Assembly: GCF_007995215.1 (NCBI RefSeq)
Contig: NZ_VCDK01000002.1
Coordinates: 186,001 to 250,000 of the forward strand
DNA length: 64,000 nt
Source of the DNA: Shimia ponticola
Lineage (GTDB): Bacteria > Pseudomonadota > Alphaproteobacteria > Rhodobacterales > Rhodobacteraceae
Direction: 5' to 3'
In this document: piece after piece, positions 18,617 to 26,867 of the stretch
Layout of the letters: every line of letters starts with the position of its first letter
Numbering within the stretch: the stretch's first letter is position 1
Program-made: the position numbers and the translations under genes
Notes under the pieces: generated by a model
What the model saw: the letters and a program-made list of their open reading frames with translations, nothing else
The model's database searches: none
What the model was told of the DNA's origin: nothing

Positions 18617-19024
18617 CTAACCGCGCATACGGGCCTGATAATCGTTTGCCTTCCAATCGGCGCGGAACAGCCATTGATCCTCTGGTTGGCGGGCGGCGAG
18701 TTCATCGCTGATCTCCACCTCATCAAAGCCGGACCTGCGTGCCATCGTGTATTGATCGGCGATCACATGCCCACGCGCACGCAAGCGGCCCGCGAACCCC
18801 AACCGTCGAAGCTGTGCGGCAATCGTGAAACCACGACCATCGGCAAAGGACGGAAAGTCGATGCGGATTGCCTCAACACCGTCGAGTTGATCTTTCAAAG
18901 CATCTGGGTTTGCGTCCGAGGCCAAATCCAGCGCCGCAGCAGGCGCGTCATTGGCGGCAAGCGGCACAAAGGTGCCTGTGAAATCCTCGGGTGCAAACCC
19001 AGTATCGGTGACAATCACGCTCAT
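18617..19024 (-). CDS. DUF934 protein of the sulfate-assimilation cluster
   Basis: This 135-residue DUF934-family protein has the conserved VEAIRIDFPSFADGRGFT and LRRLGFAGRLRARGHVIADQ-type segments near its middle. The family is nearly always encoded beside cysH and cysI in proteobacteria but has no firmly established activity. It begins 3 bp after cysH on the same strand, so it is certainly cotranscribed. A role in ferredoxin or sulfite handling is conjecture. Confidence 0.88.
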   Translation of the reverse strand: MSVIVTDTGFAPEDFTGTFVPLAANDAPAAALDLASDANPDALKDQLDGVEAIRIDFPSFADGRGFTIAAQLRRLGFAGRLRARGHVIADQYTMARRSGFDEVEISDELAARQPEDQWLFRADWKANDYQARMRG

Positions 19025-19027
19025 GTG

Positions 19028-19792
19028 TCAGGCGTCCTCTGGTGCTTTGGTGGGTGCAGGCCCCGTATCCGGTTGGGTGCCGCGCACGAACTTGCCGTTT
19101 TCAAAATGGATGCCGCATTCGACCTTGTCCTGACCCGCCCAGCGGCCCGAGCGCGGGTCCTGACCGGGGGCGACGGGATGGGTGCAGGGCGCACATCCAA
19201 CAGAAGGGTATCCGCGCGCCACAAGCGGATGACGGGGCAAATTATGCGCATCGATATAGGCGGCGATATCTTTGGTCTCCCACGTCGCTAGTGGGTTCAC
19301 CTTAAGCCGCTTGCCACCTTCGTTTTCAAACACGGGCATGTCTGCGCGCGTGGCGGCCTGAAACCGTTTGCGGCCAGTGATCCATGTTTCATAGCCGCTC
19401 AGAGCCTTTTGCAGCGGCCGGGTCTTGCGCAGGTGGCAGCAGGCGTCGGTATCCGCGCGATGTAGCAGGCCGTCGGTATCGCGCAAGAAGACCTCGTCCC
19501 GGTTGGGTTTGATCACCTGCACATTTGTCAGGCCGAGGGTCTCGGCGACTTCCGATTGGTAGCGCAGCGTTTCGGGAAAGAGCATCTCGGTGTCCAGAAA
19601 CAGGATCGGGACGTCACGGTCGAGCCGTGAAACCATGTGCAAAAGTACAACCGAGTCCGCGCCGAAAGACGACACCATCGCCGTTTTGCGCGGGCCACCC
19701 AAGACGGCTTGCAGGACGTCTTGTGGTTTGGCGCGGCTCAAGAGCGCATTCAGATTTTGGGTCAGTTGGGGAAGAGGGGCGGTCCAATCCAT
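19028..19792 (-). CDS. cysH: APS/PAPS reductase
   Basis: The product (254 aa) reduces adenylyl sulfate to sulfite with thioredoxin as donor. The PAPS-reductase fold shows SSFGADSVVLLHM near residues 40-52 and the LDTEMLFPET segment. A cysteine pair (ACCHLRKTRP) and a later CAPCTHP, together the four [4Fe-4S] ligands, mark the APS-reductase type used by most non-enteric bacteria. The catalytic cysteine is in ECGIHF near the C-terminus. cysI lies 3 bp upstream. Confidence 0.95.
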   Translation of the reverse strand: MDWTAPLPQLTQNLNALLSRAKPQDVLQAVLGGPRKTAMVSSFGADSVVLLHMVSRLDRDVPILFLDTEMLFPETLRYQSEVAETLGLTNVQVIKPNRDEVFLRDTDGLLHRADTDACCHLRKTRPLQKALSGYETWITGRKRFQAATRADMPVFENEGGKRLKVNPLATWETKDIAAYIDAHNLPRHPLVARGYPSVGCAPCTHPVAPGQDPRSGRWAGQDKVECGIHFENGKFVRGTQPDTGPAPTKAPEDA

Positions 19793-19795
19793 GGC

Positions 19796-21457
19796 TCAAG
19801 CCGCCTTGCTCTGCGCGGGATAAAGCGCCGCCTTGAACGGGCTCATGCCAACGCGATTGAAAGCTTGCAGGAAGGTTTCATCCGCATCCGTGCGCAGGTC
19901 GAGATAGGCGTAAACGATCCGCTCAATGGCCGGAATGATCTCATCGGCTGAAAAGCCGGGGCCGGTCCGCTGACCCAGTGCCGCAACTTGTGTGGCGTCG
20001 CCGCCCAGAGTGATCTGGTAGTTTTCGACGCCCGCGCGGTCGAGGCCTAGGATGCCGATATGACCGACGTGGTGGTGCCCGCAGGCGTTGATGCAGCCCG
20101 AAATCTTGATCTTCAACGCGCCGATCTCATGCTCCAGCTTCAACTCGTCAAAGCGTGTCGCTATCTGTTGTGCGATGGGGATCGAGCGGGCGGTTGCAAG
20201 CGCGCAGTAATCCATGCCGGGGCAGGCGATGATGTCGCTTATCAGACCGATATTCGCGGTCGCGAGACCCGCGTCGCGCAGGGTGTTGTAGACCTCTGGC
20301 AGGTCCGCCTTGTGCACGTGGGGCAGGATGACGTTCTGTTCATGGCTGATGCGCAGTTCATCATGGCCAAAACGTTCCGCCAGATCGGCCATGACACGCA
20401 TCTGATCCGCGCTGGCATCGCCTGGCGTTTTGCCGTGCGATTTCAGAGAGATAGAAACGATTGCATAGTTATCGTTCTGGTGATCCGTCAGGTTTGTGTC
20501 GGTCCATGCGCGGAATGCCGGGTTTGCCGCGCGATAGGCCTCAAGCGCCTCAATGGATGCGTTGCGGAAGGCGGGCAGGGCGAACTGTGCCTTGATCCCC
20601 TCCAGCATTTCTTGGTCGACGCCTGTGAAGGCTGGCTTGATCTCTGCAAAGCGCGCCTCGACCTTGTCGCGGACGGTGTCGATCCCGTTTTCGTGCACGG
20701 TGATCTTGATGCGAGATTTGTATTTGTTGTCGCGGCGACCCAACAGGTTCCAGACGCTGACGGTGGCCTCGACATAGGGCAGCAGGTCCTCGGGCGAGAG
20801 GAAATCGCGTAGGACTTTGCCGATCATCGGCGTGCGGCCCAGACCGCCACCCACAAAGATGCGGTAACCCTGCTGCCCATCCTTTTCGACGATCTGCACG
20901 GCAAGGTCATGGGCGCGCAGGACGGCGCGGTCATTTTCGGACCCAGACACGGCAATTTTGAATTTGCGCGGCAGGAATTGAAATTCCGGGTGATCCGTCG
21001 ACCATTGCCGCAACAGTTCAGCGACCGGGCGCGGGTCCGCAATCTCATCCGATGCCGCTCCGGCAAAATGGTCGGCGGTCACATTGCGGATCGTGTTGCC
21101 AGAGGTCTGGATGGCGTGCATCTCGACTTCGGCCAAAGCGTCAAGAATGTCCGGCACGTCCTGCAGTTTGGGCCAGTTGAACTGGATGTTCTGGCGCGTG
21201 GTGAAGTGGCCATAGCCCTTGTCCCACTTCTCGGCGATCATGGCGAGCTGGCGCATCTGACGGCTGGAAAGCGTGCCATAGGGGATCGCCACGCGCAGCA
21301 TGTAGGCGTGCAGTTGTAGGTAGAGGCCGTTCATCAGGCGCAGCGGTTTGAATTCATCCTCGGTCAGCGAGCCGTCGATGCGGCGGTTCACCTGTGCCCG
21401 GAACTGAGCATTGCGGTTGCGGACGAATTCGGCGTCGAAATCGGAGTAGGTGTACAT
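19796..21457 (-). CDS. cysI: Sulfite reductase hemoprotein (nitrite/sulfite reductase family)
   Basis: The product (553 aa) is a siroheme [4Fe-4S] enzyme that reduces sulfite to sulfide. Duplicated ferredoxin-like domains are visible; the cofactor cysteines are in CPGMDYCALATARS near residue 425 and in KISGCINACGHHHVGHIG near residue 470. I chose the ATG at 21457 (MYTYSDFDAEFVRNR); the 23-residue in-frame extension runs into a REP-like element. No cysJ is present, so it is probably fed by ferredoxin. Confidence 0.93.
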   Translation of the reverse strand: MYTYSDFDAEFVRNRNAQFRAQVNRRIDGSLTEDEFKPLRLMNGLYLQLHAYMLRVAIPYGTLSSRQMRQLAMIAEKWDKGYGHFTTRQNIQFNWPKLQDVPDILDALAEVEMHAIQTSGNTIRNVTADHFAGAASDEIADPRPVAELLRQWSTDHPEFQFLPRKFKIAVSGSENDRAVLRAHDLAVQIVEKDGQQGYRIFVGGGLGRTPMIGKVLRDFLSPEDLLPYVEATVSVWNLLGRRDNKYKSRIKITVHENGIDTVRDKVEARFAEIKPAFTGVDQEMLEGIKAQFALPAFRNASIEALEAYRAANPAFRAWTDTNLTDHQNDNYAIVSISLKSHGKTPGDASADQMRVMADLAERFGHDELRISHEQNVILPHVHKADLPEVYNTLRDAGLATANIGLISDIIACPGMDYCALATARSIPIAQQIATRFDELKLEHEIGALKIKISGCINACGHHHVGHIGILGLDRAGVENYQITLGGDATQVAALGQRTGPGFSADEIIPAIERIVYAYLDLRTDADETFLQAFNRVGMSPFKAALYPAQSKAA

Positions 21458-21475
21458 GGCGATCTGTTCCTTCGC

Positions 21476-21551
21476 GTCCCGGGCTTGACCCGGGACCTCG
21501 ACGAGTGGGCGATCCGCCCGGTTCATCGAGGCCCCGGATCAAGCCCGGGGC
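21476..21551. repeat. Inverted pair of REP-like palindromes in the cys operon
   Basis: Unit 1 (21476-21507) contains GTCCCGGG-CTTGA-CCCGGGAC then CTCGACGAG. Unit 2 (21524-21551) is a near reverse complement, with GCCCCGG-ATCAAG-CCCGGGGC preceded by ATCGAG. Each can form its own hairpin and the pair can form a larger one. It fills the gap between the DUF2849 gene and cysI on the transcribed strand and may set mRNA stability or relative expression. Confidence 0.8.
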
Positions 21552-21556
21552 GTGGG

Positions 21557-21892
21557 TCAAATGGTTTCTTCTGAAGCTTCCAGTGGGCCGGGTGCTGCGC
21601 CGACCTGTTTGCCGTGGGCGTAGTTTGAAGGTCCCGTCTTGCGGAACTCTTCGCGGAAATGGGTTGGTTCCGGACCCTCCACCGACAGGGCGACCTCGGC
21701 CAGATAGGCGCCGACGGTCACGGCTGGCTGCGACTGAGCGTGCAGCAGGCGAATTTGCGCGTCTGCCTCGTCCGTTAGCACTTCGGCATCGGACAGGTTT
21801 CGCGACCATTCATCAGCGGCGGTTTGGTAGATCACATCACCGTCCAGCAGATGATTGGCTGTGACGACAGAGGGTTGGAATGGCTTGGGCAT
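21557..21892 (-). CDS. DUF2849 protein of the cys cluster
   Basis: This 111-residue protein belongs to the DUF2849 family, small alphaproteobacterial proteins encoded between siroheme synthase and sulfite reductase. It begins MPKPFQPSVVTANHLLDGDVIY and contains RNLSDAEVLTDEADAQ. No catalytic motif is visible. Its start overlaps the cysG stop (TGATG), so the two are coupled. Function unknown; context points to sulfite reduction. Confidence 0.88.
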   Translation of the reverse strand: MPKPFQPSVVTANHLLDGDVIYQTAADEWSRNLSDAEVLTDEADAQIRLLHAQSQPAVTVGAYLAEVALSVEGPEPTHFREEFRKTGPSNYAHGKQVGAAPGPLEASEETI

Positions 21893-23274
21893 CAGGCTTG
21901 GGCCTCCAGTTTTGGGAGTTCAGCAATGGCCGCGCGGGGGGCGAGACCGTAAAGAAGGATGGCGGGGCCGTTGGCGTCCTTCAGGGCGTCGGGCAGGGCG
22001 GAGAGTGTCGTACCGATGATTTGTTGATCGGCACGGCTGACATTGGTGACGATGGTCACCGGCGTGGCGGCATCCGCGCCGAACATCATCAGGCGACCTT
22101 GGACAAACCGCGCGGCGCGTTTGGCCATGTAGATGGCGGCGACTTCGTTTGGTGCGGCGAGAGCCTTCCAGTCGTGGTCAGCAAAGCCGTCCATGTCGTG
22201 GCCAGTGATAAAGCGGAGGCCATCATTGCGGCCGCGGCGTGTGAGGCTGCGACCGATGGCGGCGACGGCCCCGGACGCTGCCGTGATGCCGGGGACGATG
22301 GTGTAGGACAGGCCAGCGGCTTCGACAGCGTCGAGTTCTTCTTCCAGACGACCAAATACTGCCGGATCGCCGGATTTCAGGCGCACGACATGCGCGCCTT
22401 GTTGGCCATGTTCTATGATCAACGCGGTGATATCGTCTTGGCTCATGGACGGGCCGAAACCGGTCTTGCCGCATTCAATCATCGTGGCTTCGCGCCGTGC
22501 AAGTTCGAGGATCTCTGGAGCGACGAGGCGGTCATACAGGACGACGTCTGCCGTATCGAGCGCGCGGCGCGCCTTCATCGTCAGAAGATCGGGATCACCG
22601 GGGCCAGCGCCGACAAAGTCGATGTGACCGGAACGGGCAGTCGCGTTCAAATGGGAGTCCAACAAAGTCTCCAAAGCGGGTTGTACCGCCTCTTCGCCGT
22701 CTTCCAGCGCCTTGGGGCCTGTGTTGAAATAGTAGTCTGCCCAGAAATCTCGGCGTTTGCGGCCCATGGGCAGCGCTTCGACCGCATGACGGAAGGTTTT
22801 GCCGATGCGGGCCAGTGTCCCGAGGCGGGCTGGCAGCGCCTCTTCCAGGTCTTTCTTGATCGCGCGGGCCAGGACCGGAGCGGCACCTTCGGTGCCAATA
22901 GCAACGGTGACAGGATCACGGTCCACAATTGCAGGGGTAATGAACTGGCTGAGTGCGAGGTTGTCGACGACATTGCAGAGCGCGCCATCGGCCTGCGCCA
23001 GTCGGGTCACCCGCAGGTCTTCTGCATCGTCTTCATTCGCCGCATAGAACAAGGCCGCGCAGGTGGCATCGCCGGGCTCAAGCGCACGGCGCACGAGGCG
23101 CAGTTTTCCGTCGGCGGCCCATTCCATAATCTCGGCTGCCGGATCGTCGGCGAAGACCGTGATCTTGGCTTCGGTCTTCATCAAGAGGCGCAGCTTTGCC
23201 AGCGCGGCGTCACCGCCCCCCGACAGAACGATCCGACGGCCTTCAACGGCCATGAAGATGGGAAAGTGTTTCAT
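21892..23274 (-). CDS. cysG: Siroheme synthase
   Basis: This bifunctional enzyme (460 aa) makes the siroheme needed by CysI. The N-terminal domain (about 1-205) is the precorrin-2 dehydrogenase/ferrochelatase, with the NAD-binding GGGDAALAKLRLL. The C-terminal domain from about residue 214 is uroporphyrinogen-III methyltransferase, with FVGAGPGDPDLLTMKA and VRLKSGDPAVFGR. The ATG at 23274 has AGAGGTG upstream; the longer frame runs through the promoter region. It leads the cys operon and is divergent from an Lrp-type regulator. Confidence 0.94.
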   Translation of the reverse strand: MKHFPIFMAVEGRRIVLSGGGDAALAKLRLLMKTEAKITVFADDPAAEIMEWAADGKLRLVRRALEPGDATCAALFYAANEDDAEDLRVTRLAQADGALCNVVDNLALSQFITPAIVDRDPVTVAIGTEGAAPVLARAIKKDLEEALPARLGTLARIGKTFRHAVEALPMGRKRRDFWADYYFNTGPKALEDGEEAVQPALETLLDSHLNATARSGHIDFVGAGPGDPDLLTMKARRALDTADVVLYDRLVAPEILELARREATMIECGKTGFGPSMSQDDITALIIEHGQQGAHVVRLKSGDPAVFGRLEEELDAVEAAGLSYTIVPGITAASGAVAAIGRSLTRRGRNDGLRFITGHDMDGFADHDWKALAAPNEVAAIYMAKRAARFVQGRLMMFGADAATPVTIVTNVSRADQQIIGTTLSALPDALKDANGPAILLYGLAPRAAIAELPKLEAQA

Positions 23275-23305
23275 CAGCACCTCTTTCTGGGTGTAGATAT
23301 AGGAA

Positions 23306-23356
23306 AATGTTCTGGCATTTGGCCATACAGGCTTGCAAAGAAGGAAGAATGTTCTG
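23306..23356. promoter_or_regulatory. Direct repeat AATGTTCTG x2 between cysG and the Lrp gene
   Basis: The nonamer AATGTTCTG occurs at 23306-23314 and 23348-23356, preceded by GGAAA and GGAAGA. The 42-bp pitch is four helical turns, so both sites face the same side of the DNA. In this 131-bp divergent intergenic region they are likely sites for the adjacent Lrp/AsnC regulator. Confidence 0.55.
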
Positions 23357-23405
23357 AATGATCGACAACATAGGCTGACCGTTTTCCAAGTGAGGTAAAA
23401 ACAGA

Positions 23406-23870
23406 ATGAATATCCGCATCGACGATCTGGATCGGAAAATCCTTGGCGAGCTTCAGGTTGATGCCTCACGCTCGCTTGATGAAATTGCGAAATCGGTGGG
23501 GTCTTCGAAGACGCCTGTGTGGAACCGGATCAAGAAGTTGCGCGAGGCTGGCGTGATCCGGAACCAGACCGTGAACCTTGATCCAGAGGCACTGGGGTTC
23601 GAGGCCTGTTTCTTCGTTCTGATCCGCACGTCAGAGCACGAAGCCGCATGGCAAGACTCCTTTTTGCGGGCCTTGCAGGAACGCCCAGAGGTGCAGGAGG
23701 CCCACCGTTTGGCAGGGGACATCGATTATATCCTTAAGGTGCGCGTTCAGAACGCGCGGGCCTATGACGCGTTTTATCAGGCGCTGATCTCAGAGGTGCG
23801 CGTCTATAACGTGACCGCGCTCTTGAGCATGGAAGAGATCAAGTCGACCAACGCCTTGCCACTGGGATGA
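23406..23870 (+). CDS. Lrp/AsnC-family regulator, probable cys regulator
   Basis: This 154-residue transcription factor has an N-terminal winged HTH (IRIDDLDRKILGELQVDASRSLDEIA, with SSKTPVWNRIKKLREAGVI as recognition part) and a C-terminal RAM ligand-binding domain (HRLAGDIDYILKVRVQNARAYDAFY). It is transcribed away from cysG across a shared 131-bp region carrying two AATGTTCTG repeats 42 bp apart. Control of the siroheme and sulfite-reduction operon, and of itself, is inferred from this arrangement. Confidence 0.9.
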   Translation: MNIRIDDLDRKILGELQVDASRSLDEIAKSVGSSKTPVWNRIKKLREAGVIRNQTVNLDPEALGFEACFFVLIRTSEHEAAWQDSFLRALQERPEVQEAHRLAGDIDYILKVRVQNARAYDAFYQALISEVRVYNVTALLSMEEIKSTNALPLG

Positions 23871-23871
23871 G

Positions 23872-23905
23872 CGTAGGGAGTTGAGTATTTTTGAAACATA
23901 GAAGG
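23872..23905 (+). repeat. Intergenic repeat, GAGTATTT/AGAAGG family, copy 3
   Basis: GAGTATTTTTGAAACATAGA followed by AGG occupies the gap between the convergent Lrp and P450 genes. It matches the copies at 807-843 and 13064-13102, but here no gene starts next to it. The element is therefore not merely a conserved ribosome-binding site. Confidence 0.65.
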
Positions 23906-23907
23906 TG

Positions 23908-25065
23908 TCAGGTCTGCACCATCAGGCGGGCCAGACCATGGAAATGATAGGTGTCGCCGTAGAGTGGTTGTTCCGTCAGGCGTAAGTCCGGGCAACGCGT
24001 CAGCAGGGCAGTCAGACCTGCGGTGAGTTCCAGTCGGGCGAGCGGAGCACCGACACAGAAATGAAGGCCAGCGCCAAACGCGGTGTGGGTCGGGCCGCCG
24101 CGGTCAGGTTTGAAGGTATTCGGAGCCTCGTAGACGGCGGGGTCACGGTTTGCAGCGCCAAGCACACATGCAATCTGGCTGTGCTTGGGGATCACGTGGC
24201 CACAGACCTCGATGTCATCATAGGCCCAGCGGGTGAAGATGTGCAGCGGCGGGTCATAGCGCATGATTTCTTCCACCACGGCGGGTGTGATGGTGCTCTG
24301 GCCCTCTTCAAGCAGCGCTTTGACGCCGTTCCCCATGGTGTGGACGGTTGCCTCATGTCCAGCATTCAACAACAGGATACAGGTGGTGATCAATTCATCA
24401 GTGGACAGGCGTTCGCCGTCTTCTTCTGCGCGGATCAGGTGGGTGATCAGGTCATCGGCGGGCGTCGCGCGACGCTCCTCAACATAGCCGCGCATGAACT
24501 CTGAGAATTCGCGCGCGGCTGTGTTCGCCGCGACCTCAACCTCGTGCGTGCGGCTGGTTTGGTACATCGCCACCATCTGGTTCGACCAAGACAAAAGCTG
24601 TGGCGCCATATCCTCTGGCACGCCCAGGAGTCGGGCGATGATCCGGACGGGCAGCGGTTGGGCAAATTGGGTTAAAAGGTCGAACGGCTCAGACGGAAAA
24701 TCGTCAATCAACTCATCGCAAAGGGCCAGGACTTCAGGCTCCAGCGCATTGATCCGACGCGATGTGAAGGCGCGCAGGACAAGGCTGCGCAGACGAGTGT
24801 GGCGCGGGGGCTCCAGTTCAAGCATTGAGTGAGCTTCGACGGCGTAGAAATCATTTGTGTGCTGCGCGACTTCGGGTGGTGTCGGTGCCTCGCGCCCGAA
24901 GCGGCGATCTTTCAGGATAGAGGATACGGCCTTGTGTGACATGGCGGCCGGCATGCCAAAATCAGGCCAATCCACGATGTCACCCATCTCTCGGGCGCGG
25001 TCATAGGCCGGGTAGGGATTTTGTACAAAATTGGGGTCGTTGAGGGGCTGATCAAAACGCTGCAT
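23908..25065 (-). CDS. Cytochrome P450
   Basis: This 385-residue soluble bacterial P450 has the I-helix ILLLNAGHEATVHT, the K-helix ExxR (EEIMRYDPPLHIFTR), and the heme-binding loop AFGAGLHFCVGAPLARLE with the cysteine ligand. The N-terminus starts MQRFDQPLNDPNFVQNPYPA, as in CYP101-like soluble forms; a longer in-frame extension is not family-like. No ferredoxin or ferredoxin reductase gene is adjacent. Substrate unknown. It is divergent from dctB. Confidence 0.92.
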   Translation of the reverse strand: MQRFDQPLNDPNFVQNPYPAYDRAREMGDIVDWPDFGMPAAMSHKAVSSILKDRRFGREAPTPPEVAQHTNDFYAVEAHSMLELEPPRHTRLRSLVLRAFTSRRINALEPEVLALCDELIDDFPSEPFDLLTQFAQPLPVRIIARLLGVPEDMAPQLLSWSNQMVAMYQTSRTHEVEVAANTAAREFSEFMRGYVEERRATPADDLITHLIRAEEDGERLSTDELITTCILLLNAGHEATVHTMGNGVKALLEEGQSTITPAVVEEIMRYDPPLHIFTRWAYDDIEVCGHVIPKHSQIACVLGAANRDPAVYEAPNTFKPDRGGPTHTAFGAGLHFCVGAPLARLELTAGLTALLTRCPDLRLTEQPLYGDTYHFHGLARLMVQT

Positions 25066-25148
25066 GGGGCGGACGCTGCCCCAATCGACTGGTCGGGGGC
25101 AAGCGCAAACGGCTTGACTTCGCGCCGAGCCGCGGTCTGCTAGGCGCG

Positions 25149-26867
25149 ATGGTGCGTTTGATCCTGATAACCTCTTTGGTTCTGTCGGCTTTGCTGGCTG
25201 GTGTGGGCTATACGGTCGCTTTGCGCGGCGCGATGCAGGACGAGGTCGTGCGCGCCGAGGCGACACTCACCTTGGCGCTTGACCGGTTGCAGGCCCGAAC
25301 AGAACGGTTTCGCACCTTGCCAGCGATCCTTGCGCGGTTCGACGGAATGCAGCGCCTGCTAGAGGGGCAAGAGGTCGACGTGACGGCGACGTTGTCGCGG
25401 ATTGCAGATGTGGCCGGGGCGCGCCGGGCCGAGGTGATCACGCGGGATGGTGAGGTCATTGCCTCGTCAGAAGGGCGTTCTGCCGGGTCGCGTCCTGCAA
25501 ATGAAAGGCCGTCATTCCAGCGGGCTTTGACGGGCGCTCTTGGCCAGTTCTACGACCTTGATCCGACAAGCGGTCAAAGAACGATTTCGTTTGAACATCC
25601 TGTTCAGGCCGACAATGGGCGCGTGTTGGGTGTGTTCGCGCTGCATGTGGATGTGGAGGAATTGGAAAGCAGTTGGCGTGCAGATGCCAAGGTGATCTTT
25701 TTCTCGGATGCCTCGGAAACAGGCTTCATTTCAAATCGAAGCGAGTTGGCCGGTCAGGTGGTTGAGGCCGAGCGGCGCATGTTGCGCCCGCCTTTTGTCC
25801 AGCAACCGGTGGAAATCTGGGACGGTATGACGGCCAGCATTGGGCAGGGCCCGTTTTTACACGTCGAACGCGACAGCGCGGCTACCGGTTTGACCGCGCA
25901 TATCCTGGCGGACATTCGCGGCACCTTTCAACAGGCGCAATCCGGCGCGGTCTTGGGCGTGTTCAGCGGTGTGATCCTGTCGCTGATCGGGGCTTTGATC
26001 TGGCAAAGGCGACAGGCCCTCCGGGGACGTCTCGCGGTCAAAGAGGCGGCGGCGCGGCAACTGGAGCAAAGGGTGGAGGAACGCACACGCGACCTGTCCG
26101 CCGCCAACGCCCAATTGAAGGAAGAGATCCACGCCCGTGCGAGGTTGCAAGCCGATTTGGTGCAGGCTGAGAAATTGGCGGCACTGGGTGAAATGTCGGC
26201 TGGCATCAGTCATGAGTTGAACCAGCCATTGGCGGCGATCCGATCTTTGGCCGACAATGGCGCGACATTTCTTGAACGCGGCATGGCGCCGAAGGCAGGT
26301 ACGAATTTTGAACGTATCGGGGCCATGGCCGAACGATCCGGGCGCATCCTGAAAAATCTGCGCGCCTTTGCGCGCAACGAGCAAGAGCCGCTCGCTGCCG
26401 TGGATTTGGTGGCCTGCGTGCATGCCGTTTGTCAGATGATCGACGAGCGGCTGAGCGATACCGGCGTCGAACTGGCGCTCGATCTGCCACAAGATGCGGT
26501 CTGGGTCACGGGCGGACGCGTCCGGTTGGAGCAGGTGCTCTTGAACCTCTTGGCGAATGCCGTCGACGCCATTGAGGCGGCGCGGCAACCCGCTGGGCGC
26601 ATTGACGTGTCGCTTGGGCAAAGCGCGGACTTTGTCAGCTTGACCGTCACAGATACGGGGCCGGGGTTGCCAGCGCCGGAGAAGGTATTTGATCCGTTTT
26701 ATACGACCAAGGCCGTCGGGGATGGACTGGGATTGGGGCTGTCATTGTCCTACGGCCTGATCCAGAGCTTTGGTGGGCAGCTTCTTGCGCGCAATCATCC
26801 GGTTGGGGGGGCTGTTTTTGAAATTCGATTGCCTCGCGCTGATGAAAAGGCGACAGCGGCAGAATGA
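25149..26867 (+). CDS. dctB: C4-dicarboxylate sensor histidine kinase
   Basis: This 572-residue membrane kinase has a first membrane segment at residues about 4-24, a periplasmic sensing region to about residue 265, and a second membrane segment near 275-292 (VLGVFSGVILSLIGALIW). A coiled coil follows, then the H-box ALGEMSAGISHELNQPLAAI with the phosphorylated histidine, and a HATPase domain (NLLANAVDAIEAA, DTGPGLP, GLGLGLSLSYGLI). Architecture matches DctB. It overlaps the response-regulator gene by four bases, and the TRAP genes follow. Confidence 0.9.
   Translation: MVRLILITSLVLSALLAGVGYTVALRGAMQDEVVRAEATLTLALDRLQARTERFRTLPAILARFDGMQRLLEGQEVDVTATLSRIADVAGARRAEVITRDGEVIASSEGRSAGSRPANERPSFQRALTGALGQFYDLDPTSGQRTISFEHPVQADNGRVLGVFALHVDVEELESSWRADAKVIFFSDASETGFISNRSELAGQVVEAERRMLRPPFVQQPVEIWDGMTASIGQGPFLHVERDSAATGLTAHILADIRGTFQQAQSGAVLGVFSGVILSLIGALIWQRRQALRGRLAVKEAAARQLEQRVEERTRDLSAANAQLKEEIHARARLQADLVQAEKLAALGEMSAGISHELNQPLAAIRSLADNGATFLERGMAPKAGTNFERIGAMAERSGRILKNLRAFARNEQEPLAAVDLVACVHAVCQMIDERLSDTGVELALDLPQDAVWVTGGRVRLEQVLLNLLANAVDAIEAARQPAGRIDVSLGQSADFVSLTVTDTGPGLPAPEKVFDPFYTTKAVGDGLGLGLSLSYGLIQSFGGQLLARNHPVGGAVFEIRLPRADEKATAAE

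Noticed and set aside
21458-21526. N-terminal extension of cysI (start at 21526).
   Set aside because: The extension runs into the REP-like palindrome and has no family similarity; the ATG at 21457 gives the normal N-terminus.
21880-23361. Long plus-strand open frame (493 codons) opposite cysG.
   Set aside because: It is a shadow of a clear siroheme synthase gene, with no recognisable domain; the similar long frame opposite enolase (43643-44872) was dropped for the same reason.
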